This document shows, piece after piece, positions 1-5,088 of a DNA stretch of 6,317 nucleotides; the first letter of the stretch is position 1, and each line of letters begins with the position of its first letter. A model generated the notes under the pieces. That model ran no database searches. It had not been told where the DNA came from and saw only the letters and a program-made list of their open reading frames with translations. Source of the DNA: Natrinema soli (lineage in GTDB: Archaea; Halobacteriota; Halobacteria; Halobacteriales; Natrialbaceae); the NCBI RefSeq assembly GCF_028618695.1, contig NZ_JAQIVI010000371.1, positions 1 through 6,317 on the forward strand. The letters are read 5' to 3'. Position numbers and translations under genes: made by a program.

Positions 1-27
1 GTCGCCACCCACGACGTGGACTTGCAT
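1..27 (-). CDS. Possible start of an unidentified gene, cut by the window edge
   Basis: Seen: an ATG at 27-25 opens a frame reading MQVHVVGGD to the window edge. A purine-rich GGGAGAGG stretch lies just upstream with a GGAG core 4 nt from the ATG, and a T5 tract at 53-57 sits about 28 nt upstream, which could serve as a TATA-like box. The first residues resemble a short beta strand followed by Gly-Gly, as in the first strand of a Rossmann nucleotide-binding fold, but nine residues cannot identify a family. The gene would continue the all-minus layout, 97 nt after the antiporter stop. It could also be a chance frame. Confidence 0.4.
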
Positions 28-79
28 ACCTCTCCCTGCTGGCGCGGGCGGCAAAAACGCCCCGTTCGAGCGCGGCTGG

Positions 80-92
80 GACGGCGGCCGTC
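80..92 (-). terminator. Possible terminator hairpin after the antiporter gene
   Basis: A 5-bp perfect inverted repeat, GACGG-CGG-CCGTC, begins about 31 nt past the antiporter stop. Reading on the minus strand, a TTTTT tract follows at 57-53, some 22 nt later. Archaeal termination depends mainly on T tracts, so the T5 may be the functional part. The same T5 is also the only TATA-like candidate for the next gene, so its role is ambiguous. A short GC stem is common by chance at this GC content. Confidence 0.25.
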
Positions 93-123
93 TCGACGGG
101 TGACGTCGAGCCGCGGCCGGCAC

Positions 124-1362
124 TCAGTCCTCGGTCACGGTCGCCGAATCGACGTAGACGAGTTCGTCCGCCGACTCGAGCACGCGCACGCCCCAGGTGA
201 CGGTCACGGGGACGAGCGCGGTCGTGAAGACGGCGATGAAGACGAGAATCGAGAACATTTCCGCGCCGATGACGCCGGCCTCGTAGGCGACCTGCGCGAT
301 GATGATCTCGACGGTCCCGCGGCCGTTCATCCCGAAGCCGACGACCAGGCCCTCGCGGGAGGTCAGCGACGTCGGCAGCGAGAACAGCCAGGAGCCGATG
401 ATCTTCCCGAGGAACGCGACGACGACCAGCACCGCGAGCACGACGAACGAGTCGAAGAAGACCCCGAACGTGATCTGGAAGCCGACCGTGACGAAGAAGA
501 CGGGCGCGAAGAGCCCCATCGCGAGGTCGTACATGACCGTGTGCATGTGCTCGTAGAGGCCGGGTTCCACGTCGGCCTGCCGGAGGAACATCCCCGCCAT
601 GAACCCGCCGATGATCATGTGTAGGTCCGCGAGCGTCGCGAGCTGTGCGAACAGCAGGGAGACGAGCAGGGCGAACGTGAACGCGGTGGTCCGATCGACG
701 AACCCGTACCGCTCGCGCTGACGCTCGATGTATCGCCACGCGATCGGCAGGAACCGATAGCCGATCACGAGCGTCACCGCGAAGAAGCCGATCGCTTGCA
801 GGAGAATCACGCCGATCTCGTTCGGATCGAGTCCGCCGGCGGTGACGTAACTATTGACGCCGGCGAACACGATGAGGACGCCCACGTCGGAGGCGAGCGC
901 GCCGCCGAGCAACACGTTCGCGATCCGGGTATCCAGTAGCTCGAGGTCGGCGAGGATCCGGGACTTCGTCGCGAGCGACGTGGCGGCCATGGCGAGTCCG
1001 AGGAAGAGCGCCGCGCCGACGGAGACCCCGAGCCAGACGCCGGCCGCGTAGCCGAGTCCGAACGGGATGACGAACGCGCCGAAGGCGATCAGTAGCGATT
1101 GCGGACCGAGCTCGAACAGTTCGCGGAGGTCGACCTCCATGCCGACGTAGACCATCAGGAGGAAGACGCCGAGTTCGGACAGCACCGAGAGCAGTTCCGA
1201 GGGGTGCAAGAGGCCGAGCAACGCGGGGCCGAAGGCGATGCCGGCGAACAGCTCCCCCATCATCGTCGGATAGCCGAGGCGCTCGGCGAGCGCGCCGAAC
1301 ACCCACGCGACTGACAGGACGAGCAGGAGGCTCAGAATATCGATATTGACGGTCTCGACCAT
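124..1362 (-). CDS. CPA2-family cation/proton antiporter, membrane domain only
   Basis: A 412-residue polytopic membrane protein expected to exchange Na+ or K+ for H+ across the cytoplasmic membrane. Seen: about 12 hydrophobic segments; a TSLATKSRIL stretch (128-137) resembling the unwound TM4 of NapA/KefB-type carriers; a Ser158-Asp159 pair where electrogenic relatives carry Asp-Asp; Lys320 in a late helix; and MNGRGTVEIIIA (345-356), the usual conserved block before the last helices. Known of the family: the Asp of this pair binds the ion. A single carboxylate here suggests electroneutral exchange (inference). KefB/KefC proteins are near 600 residues with a C-terminal NAD-binding RCK domain; this one ends after the membrane part with a short acidic tail. 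The ATG at 1362 is chosen for its strong GGAGGT 5 nt upstream and because the protein begins directly with a membrane helix. Ion specificity cannot be read from sequence. Confidence 0.9.
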   Translation of the reverse strand: MVETVNIDILSLLLVLSVAWVFGALAERLGYPTMMGELFAGIAFGPALLGLLHPSELLSVLSELGVFLLMVYVGMEVDLRELFELGPQSLLIAFGAFVIPFGLGYAAGVWLGVSVGAALFLGLAMAATSLATKSRILADLELLDTRIANVLLGGALASDVGVLIVFAGVNSYVTAGGLDPNEIGVILLQAIGFFAVTLVIGYRFLPIAWRYIERQRERYGFVDRTTAFTFALLVSLLFAQLATLADLHMIIGGFMAGMFLRQADVEPGLYEHMHTVMYDLAMGLFAPVFFVTVGFQITFGVFFDSFVVLAVLVVVAFLGKIIGSWLFSLPTSLTSREGLVVGFGMNGRGTVEIIIAQVAYEAGVIGAEMFSILVFIAVFTTALVPVTVTWGVRVLESADELVYVDSATVTED

Positions 1363-1367
1363 CGACT

Positions 1368-1373
1368 ACCTCC
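1368..1373 (-). promoter_or_regulatory. Shine-Dalgarno site of the antiporter gene
   Basis: GGAGGT lies 5 nt upstream of the ATG at 1362 and fixes this start. Its presence implies a transcript with a 5' leader, unlike the leaderless arrangement inferred for several other genes in the window. I see no convincing TATA box 25-30 nt upstream of this ATG. Confidence 0.75.
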
Positions 1374-1461
1374 GCGCAGCGCGACTCGAGCGGTTCACTC
1401 GCTGTGTTCGGTCGTCGGCCCGCCAGCACGAACTGTCGAAGGGGAATCGCATAGTGACTCG

Positions 1462-1487
1462 GCTCGTGAGTTCGTCACCTCACGGGC
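1462..1487 (-). other. 9-bp stem-loop between the MATE and antiporter genes
   Basis: Arms GCTCGTGAG (1462-1470) and CTCACGGGC (1479-1487) pair along 9 positions with one T-G wobble around an 8-nt loop. It begins about 23 nt past the MATE stop. No T tract follows on the minus strand, so it is not a clear terminator. It could protect the 3' end of the TetR-MATE mRNA, act as a processing site before the antiporter, or be a DNA-binding site. The whole 148-nt gap (1363-1510) otherwise holds only the antiporter Shine-Dalgarno site. Confidence 0.4.
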
Positions 1488-1510
1488 ACTTTACTGAATG
1501 GGGTGGGTCG

Positions 1511-2998
1511 TTAGTCGTTCGTGCTCGCGTCCGTCTCGCCGACCTCGAGGTCGTCGCCGAGACCGGGAGCGGCCGGCCCGTCGGTCACGTCGGCGTCGCG
1601 CCAGGTCCCTCTGCGGTACCAGCCGTAGGCGAGGCCAGCACCGACGACGTTCGAGGCGGCGAACGCGAGCCAGATTCCGCGGTACTCCATCGCCCCTTGC
1701 GAGAGGACGTAGGCGATCGGGAGTCGGACGACCGCGTAGGTCACGAGGACGATCGCCGCCGCGGTGAGCGTCTTCCCGGTGCCGCGGAAGCTTCCGTTGT
1801 AGGCTCGCATCACGCCGATGAAGCCGAACGACGGCGCGACGTACCGGAGGAACGTGACGCCGACCTCGATGACCTCGGGGTCGTCGGTGAACGTGGCGGT
1901 GATGGGCCGTGCGCCGAGCCACGCCACGACGGCCAGCGCGCCGAGGACGACGAACATGGTTCGAGCGGCGAAGTTGGCGGCCGCTTCCGCGCGCTCCGGT
2001 TTGTCGGCACCGACGTTCTGTCCGGTCATCGTCTCGACGCCGCGGGCGACCGCGATCGCCGGGAGGAAGATGACCGAGAACACGCGGGTGCCGATACCGT
2101 AGGCCGCGACGACGTAGGTCGGGAACAGGCCGACGATCACCAGCAGGAGGTTGATCGACAGGGCCCTTCCCATGCCCTCTATCGACGCCGGAAACCCGAT
2201 TCGAACGAGTTTCGTGGCGAACGAGACGTCCGGACGCATCTGGCGGAGCCGAATCCGGACGCCTCGCGTCCCGCGGAACATGATCGCCAGCCCGACGACG
2301 AGCGCGAGGGCGCGGGAGAAGACCGTGGCGATCGCCGCCCCCTCGATGCCGAGTTCGGGGAACGGCCCCCAGCCGAAGATCAGGAACGGGTCGAGGACGA
2401 CGTTGAGGAGAACGGAGCCGAGCATCACCAGCATCGGCGTGATCGTATCGCCGTAGCCCCGCATCAGCGCGATGAAGACGAAGAAACCGAACATGAATGG
2501 CATCCCGAGCGAGATGACCTCCATGTAGTCGGTCGCCAGCGGCAACACGTCCGGCGATGCGCCGAGGAGTCCGAGCAGTCCGTCGACGAAGACGTAGCCG
2601 ACCAGTCCGAGGGCCACCGCACCGAGCAACGACAGGGCGACCGTCTGCGAGGCGGCGTACTCCGCCTCGGACTCCTCGTTCGCACCGATGTGCTGGGCGA
2701 CGAGCACGCTCCCGGCGACGGACAGCCCCATGCCGACGGAGATGAGCAGGAAGACCATCGGAAACGCGAAGCTGATCGCCGCGAGCGCTTCGGTGCTATA
2801 CTGCCCGAGCCAGAACGTGTCGATGAGGTTGTAGGCCGTCTGCAACAGGTTCGTCACGATGATCGGCAGCGAGAGGTAGAACAGCGGACCAGCGATGTCG
2901 CCGGCGGTCAGATCGAACTCGTCGCGGCCCTTGAACAGCCCGGACAGTCGATCGAGACAGCGCGAGAGCCACCCCACGAGTCGGTCGAGAACGCTCAT
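1511..2998 (-). CDS. MATE-family multidrug efflux transporter
   Basis: A 495-residue inner-membrane pump expected to expel organic cations or other toxic compounds in exchange for H+ or Na+. Seen: the two-lobed MATE pattern with about 12 helices. The N-lobe has TAYNLIDTFWLGQ (54-66), AQHIGA (101-106), and the signature MRGYGDTITPM (179-189) followed by LLNVVLDPFLIFGWG (197-211). The C-lobe begins near residue 260 with IGFPASIEGMGRALSINL (267-284) and contains TGQNVGA (325-331) and FRGTGKT (404-410). Asp60, Asn199 and Asp203 fall where Pyrococcus furiosus PfMATE has its N-lobe Asp41, Asn180 and Asp184 (assignment by eye, inferred). The N-terminal 30 residues and the acidic C-terminal 30 are cytoplasmic-looking tails. 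The ATG overlaps the TetR stop as ATGA, with GGAGG 7 nt upstream, pointing to translational coupling. Length fits the family. Substrate is unknown. Confidence 0.94.
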   Translation of the reverse strand: MSVLDRLVGWLSRCLDRLSGLFKGRDEFDLTAGDIAGPLFYLSLPIIVTNLLQTAYNLIDTFWLGQYSTEALAAISFAFPMVFLLISVGMGLSVAGSVLVAQHIGANEESEAEYAASQTVALSLLGAVALGLVGYVFVDGLLGLLGASPDVLPLATDYMEVISLGMPFMFGFFVFIALMRGYGDTITPMLVMLGSVLLNVVLDPFLIFGWGPFPELGIEGAAIATVFSRALALVVGLAIMFRGTRGVRIRLRQMRPDVSFATKLVRIGFPASIEGMGRALSINLLLVIVGLFPTYVVAAYGIGTRVFSVIFLPAIAVARGVETMTGQNVGADKPERAEAAANFAARTMFVVLGALAVVAWLGARPITATFTDDPEVIEVGVTFLRYVAPSFGFIGVMRAYNGSFRGTGKTLTAAAIVLVTYAVVRLPIAYVLSQGAMEYRGIWLAFAASNVVGAGLAYGWYRRGTWRDADVTDGPAAPGLGDDLEVGETDASTND

Positions 2999-3627
2999 TC
3001 GCCGGCCTCCCGGTCCTCGTCGGTCGTCGCCGCGTCCCGCTCGGTCGCCCCGTCAGCCCGCAGGATTTCGTCGATGTACTCGTGGACGTACTGGCGCGTC
3101 CGTTCGGGCGGGCGATCGACCGCGGCCGCTCGCGTCTGTGCGCCGTGAAACAGCGTGACGAGGAAGTCGGCCGTCTCGTCCGGGTCGATATCCGGACGGA
3201 ACTCCCCCGCCTCGAGGCCGTCCGCGACGAGGGTCGCGATGCGCGCCTGAAGCGCGCGGTCGAACGCGCCCAGTTTCTCCCGGTAAACCTCGTTGTACGG
3301 CGCTTGAGCCTTGATCTCGAGGATCGCCGTCCGGAACTCCTCGGCGGACTCCTCGTCCGCCGGCGTCAGCAGTTCCTCGAGGAACTCGTGGAGCCGTTCG
3401 GCCGGCGTCTCGCCCGGAATCGTCTCGGTTCGCTCCTCGAACCTGTTCAGGAGATACTCCAGAAACGACTCGAGGAGGTCCTGCTTGCCCTCGAAGTGAT
3501 AGTGGAGCGTTCCCTTGCTTTTGGTCGACTCCTCGGCGATATTCTGCATCGTCAGATCCGCGTAGCCGTGCGTACAGAGCGCTCGATACGTCGCCTCCAT
3601 AATATCGTCGATCGTCTCGTCCGTCAT
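2995..3627 (-). CDS. TetR/AcrR-family transcriptional regulator
   Basis: A 210-residue regulator, likely a cytoplasmic dimer repressing itself and the MATE pump. Seen: an N-terminal helix-turn-helix domain (about residues 5-55) with LTMQNIAEESTKSKGTLHYH (25-44), the recognition-helix region of the TetR family, then FEGKQDLLESFLEYLL (45-60). The rest is an alpha-helical ligand-binding and dimer domain typical of the family and variable in sequence, with an acidic C-terminal tail. Its stop overlaps the MATE start by 4 nt, so the two are one transcript and probably translationally coupled. By family precedent the regulator lets go of DNA when it binds a pump substrate (inference). The ATG at 3627 is the first in frame and leaves a normal-length N-terminal arm before the HTH. 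No Shine-Dalgarno site precedes it; a TATA-like TTTT lies 36 nt upstream, predicting a leader of only about 10 nt. Confidence 0.92.
   Translation of the reverse strand: MTDETIDDIMEATYRALCTHGYADLTMQNIAEESTKSKGTLHYHFEGKQDLLESFLEYLLNRFEERTETIPGETPAERLHEFLEELLTPADEESAEEFRTAILEIKAQAPYNEVYREKLGAFDRALQARIATLVADGLEAGEFRPDIDPDETADFLVTLFHGAQTRAAAVDRPPERTRQYVHEYIDEILRADGATERDAATTDEDREAGE
3006..3010 (-). promoter_or_regulatory. Shine-Dalgarno site of the MATE gene, inside the TetR gene
   Basis: GGAGG lies 7 nt upstream of the MATE ATG at 2998, within the last codons of the TetR gene. Together with the 4-nt stop/start overlap it supports internal initiation or re-initiation on a shared mRNA. Confidence 0.65.
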
Positions 3628-3651
3628 TCAGTGAGTATCGGAACTTACTGA
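3628..3651. promoter_or_regulatory. Imperfect inverted repeat in the TetR promoter (possible second operator)
   Basis: Arms TCAGTGAGT (3628-3636) and ACTTACTGA (3643-3651) are inverted repeats with one mismatch (a G-T pair) around a 6-bp spacer. It directly abuts the TetR start codon and shares its last 3 bp with the perfect palindrome next to it. It would cover the predicted transcription start near 3638. It may be a second TetR site or a hairpin in the short leader. Confidence 0.45.
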
Positions 3652-3662
3652 CTGGCCAGTCA
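3649..3662. promoter_or_regulatory. 14-bp perfect palindrome, likely TetR operator
   Basis: TGACTGGCCAGTCA is a perfect 14-bp palindrome centred about 28 bp upstream of the TetR ATG and directly downstream of a TTTT tract (3662-3665) that can act as the TATA box. A dimeric repressor here would block TFB or RNA polymerase entry. TetR-family regulators usually bind such dyads near their own promoters; that this protein binds this site is inference from position. Confidence 0.65.
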
Positions 3663-3670
3663 AAAGTCCT
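3660..3670 (-). promoter_or_regulatory. Candidate promoter of the TetR-MATE operon
   Basis: On the minus strand the region reads AGGACTTTTGACT. The TTTTGA is the only AT-rich element in the 60 nt above the TetR ATG and lies about 36 nt upstream, putting transcription start near 3638. The upstream AAGGAC purines could serve as a BRE-like element. The match to a TATA box is weak. Confidence 0.4.
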
Positions 3671-3867
3671 TCGTACCCAGTAGACCGCGTTCGGCCGGAT
3701 CGACGAGTCGTGCCCAGCGGATCGCGTTCGATCAGATCGGCGCGTTCCGCTGGCGGACGAGAGCAGCGAGACACGGTAGAACCGAACCGGCTGTCGCCGC
3801 TGAACGGCAGCAACCGGCCGAAAACAGCGTCCGATACTGAGAGGTCAGCGACCGACGGCGAGGTCGA
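3671..3867. other. Intergenic stretch between TetR promoter and the RNA-binding protein gene
   Basis: No gene is supported here; open frames across it have low-complexity Arg/Ser-rich composition typical of shadows. A TTTT at 3821-3824 (minus strand), about 45 nt after the RNA-binding protein stop, may contribute to termination. AGTATCGGA, present in the TetR promoter at 3634-3642, recurs inverted at 3830-3838. GC-rich partial repeats (AACCGGC) occur at 3785-3819. No RNA gene was recognised. Confidence 0.4.
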
Positions 3868-4320
3868 TTACTCCCGCTCGCGCAACCGCTCGAGGACGTC
3901 CTCGGCGTTTTCGACGGCCTGTTCCTTCTTCGCCGGGTAGGCCTCGACCTTTCCGCGGAAGGTGATGCCCTGCCCGAGGCGGACGTCGCCCGCGAAGGCC
4001 GCCTGCTTGTCGAGTCGGAGAAACAGTTCGGTGTTTTCAGTGACTCGATCGTCGAGTTCGTCGATCAGTTCGTCGAAGGACTCGAGGTCGGCCAGCCGCG
4101 AGAGGACGTGGCGGACGTCGTCGGCCTTCTCCACGCGTGCCGAGAGGACGAGGATGCGGTCGCCGTAGTGGCCCTCGCTCTCGGCGCGTTCGATCTCGAA
4201 CGGCTCGTCGTCGCCGTCGTCGGGGAGGAACGTTCGGAGCGCCTCCTCGACGCGTTTCTCGTCCTCGGTGGCGTAGCAGAACGTCCGTAAATCGACGTAG
4301 TGAAGCGGGATCTGTGGCAT
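3868..4320 (-). CDS. COG1325-type RNA-binding protein (predicted exosome-associated)
   Basis: A 150-residue soluble protein. Seen: an N-terminal IPLHYVDLRTFCYATEDEKR block (4-23), then AESEGHYGDRILVLSARVEKA (47-67), a charged helical middle, LFLRLDKQAAFAGDVRLG (98-115), and KVEAYPAKKEQAVENAEDVL (125-144). This order and wording match what I recall of the archaeal COG1325 / Pfam RNA_binding (PF01877) family, which was proposed from gene neighbourhoods to work with the archaeal RNA exosome. A direct biochemical role is not established to my knowledge, so treat RNA binding as family-based. Length is normal and the frame intact. The ATG at 4320 starts exactly at the conserved block. Neither a clear Shine-Dalgarno site nor a TATA box precedes it, so it may depend on the transcript of the gene 100 nt upstream. 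Confidence 0.85.
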   Translation of the reverse strand: MPQIPLHYVDLRTFCYATEDEKRVEEALRTFLPDDGDDEPFEIERAESEGHYGDRILVLSARVEKADDVRHVLSRLADLESFDELIDELDDRVTENTELFLRLDKQAAFAGDVRLGQGITFRGKVEAYPAKKEQAVENAEDVLERLRERE

Positions 4321-4406
4321 CTGCGATTCGAAGTGTGAATGTGGTCTGCGGGCGCGGTGTCGTCGGTGCGGTGACGGTCGGCGAGTAGACTCGAGGGGTG
4401 AACCGA

Positions 4407-4418
4407 CCCGCGAGCGGG
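4407..4418 (-). other. Small GC hairpin directly after the DUF1918-like gene
   Basis: CCCG-CTCG-CGGG (minus strand) begins 2 nt past the stop codon. No T tract follows. It might stabilise the 3' end or slightly reduce read-through into the RNA-binding protein gene, but a 4-bp stem can arise by chance. Confidence 0.2.
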
Positions 4419-4420
4419 AT

Positions 4421-4639
4421 CTATTCCTCGTCGGCGTCTGCGTCCGTCTCCTCGTCGGCGTCGTCGGCCGCCTCGAGGTCGTCTTCGGGGACGCCGGCCT
4501 CCTGGCCGTCGTCGAAGCTGATGGTGTAGGTGACGTCGCCGAACATCGACTCCATCGTCTGGGAGACGGTGCCGATCTCGCCGTCGAACTCGCTGTGCTC
4601 GTCGTGGAGGACCACGCGGTCGTCTTCCTCGAAGCTCAT
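4421..4639 (-). CDS. Small acidic beta-barrel-like protein, DUF1918-like
   Basis: A 72-residue protein. Seen: an N-terminal half of about 53 residues with alternating strands, MSFEEDDRVVLHDEHSEFDG then GTVSQT, VTYTISFDDGQEAGVPEDDL, which looks like a small SH3/KOW-type barrel; then an almost purely Asp/Glu/Ala tail (about 55-72). I recall similar haloarchaeal proteins carrying the DUF1918 label, but the function is unknown. The family name is from memory. An ATG 17 codons further upstream is possible, yet the added residues look non-coding, and the chosen ATG at 4639 lies about 27 nt below a TTTTTA box, fitting a leaderless mRNA. The gene lies 100 nt ahead of the RNA-binding protein and may share its transcript. 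Confidence 0.75.
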   Translation of the reverse strand: MSFEEDDRVVLHDEHSEFDGEIGTVSQTMESMFGDVTYTISFDDGQEAGVPEDDLEAADDADEETDADADEE

Positions 4640-4663
4640 AGGAACTGATTCCCCGTCTGCGTG

Positions 4664-4669
4664 TAAAAA
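4664..4669 (-). promoter_or_regulatory. TATA box for the DUF1918-like gene
   Basis: TTTTTA on the minus strand is centred about 27 nt upstream of the ATG at 4639. In haloarchaea this spacing places transcription start at or within a few bases of the start codon, so a leaderless mRNA is expected. It also settles the choice of start. Confidence 0.6.
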
Positions 4670-4680
4670 GGGACTGATTC

Positions 4681-4688
4681 GTTGCAAC
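4681..4688. promoter_or_regulatory. 8-bp palindrome upstream of the TATA box
   Basis: GTTGCAAC is a perfect 8-bp palindrome about 12 bp upstream of the TTTTTA box, a position where activators or repressors often bind in archaea. One short palindrome is weak evidence. Confidence 0.25.
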
Positions 4689-4701
4689 ACGAACCGTCAC
4701 G

Positions 4702-4722
4702 CGCGATCGTCCATCGATCGCG
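4702..4722 (-). terminator. Strong hairpin after the membrane-protein gene
   Basis: Arms CGCGATCG (4702-4709) and CGATCGCG (4715-4722) pair perfectly over 8 bp around a 5-nt loop. It starts 15 nt after the stop of the small membrane-protein gene, and a T5 tract follows about 33 nt later at 4669-4665. It may mark the 3' end of the hydrolase/membrane-protein transcript. Each arm contains the self-complementary CGATCG, so a protein-binding site is an alternative. Confidence 0.4.
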
Positions 4723-4737
4723 GTCGAGGCCCGTCCG

Positions 4738-5088
4738 TTACAGCCGTTCGCTCGAGTCGCTACCCCTCCGATCGCGCCACCACTCGTAGCCCGAGCCGAC
4801 GATGGCGGCGATGCCGGCGGTACCGGCGAGGAACGGCACCCAGTAGGCCCAGAAATCGAGGCGGGGCGCGATGGCGTTTCCGATCGCGGTGCCGATGGTA
4901 TAAATCAGGTAGCCCGGCAGTGCGAGCGGCGAGAAGAGCCGCGTCTCGAGCCAGCCCAGTCCGAACGGAACGACCAGCAGCGCGAACGTGGCGAGCGTCG
5001 CCGGACTCGTCGCGATCCGGCGGAGCGACACGGGCAGTCGACCGTCGCGCTCACCGTCGGTGGGCGCGCGTCGGTTTCCGTCAGTCAT
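4738..5088 (-). CDS. Small membrane protein, unknown function
   Basis: A 116-residue protein I do not recognise. Seen: a basic/acidic hydrophilic N-terminus (1-28), then three likely membrane helices, about 30-48 (ATLATFALLVVPFGLGWL region), 55-75 (LALPGYLIYTIGTAIGNAI region) and 79-100, ending in an aromatic YEWW and a charged tail. The ATG at 5088 overlaps the upstream hydrolase stop as ATGA, with GGAGGT 5 nt upstream inside that gene, so the two are almost surely translated together. A longer in-frame start at 5301 is rejected because its extra 71 residues are an Arg-rich shadow of the hydrolase. The pairing suggests it may anchor, protect or assist the exported hydrolase, but this is context only. 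Confidence 0.8.
   Translation of the reverse strand: MTDGNRRAPTDGERDGRLPVSLRRIATSPATLATFALLVVPFGLGWLETRLFSPLALPGYLIYTIGTAIGNAIAPRLDFWAYWVPFLAGTAGIAAIVGSGYEWWRDRRGSDSSERL

Noticed and set aside
1493..1500. ACTGAATG between MATE and antiporter, matching 8 bases beside the TetR start codon (inverted at 3624-3631)
   Set aside because: Only a half-site with no dyad; eight bases can match by chance in a window this size.
1346..3148. A 600-residue open frame on the plus strand across the MATE gene
   Set aside because: It is dominated by Arg, Asp, Glu and His with no hydrophobic core and lies antisense to a well-supported MATE gene; typical antisense shadow in GC-rich DNA.
3628..3813. A 61-residue minus-strand frame upstream of TetR
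   Set aside because: It runs through the TATA-like tract and both dyads of the TetR promoter, and its composition looks non-coding.
3830..3838. Inverted copy of AGTATCGGA from the TetR promoter
   Set aside because: A single 9-base match without palindromic context; too weak to call a regulator site.
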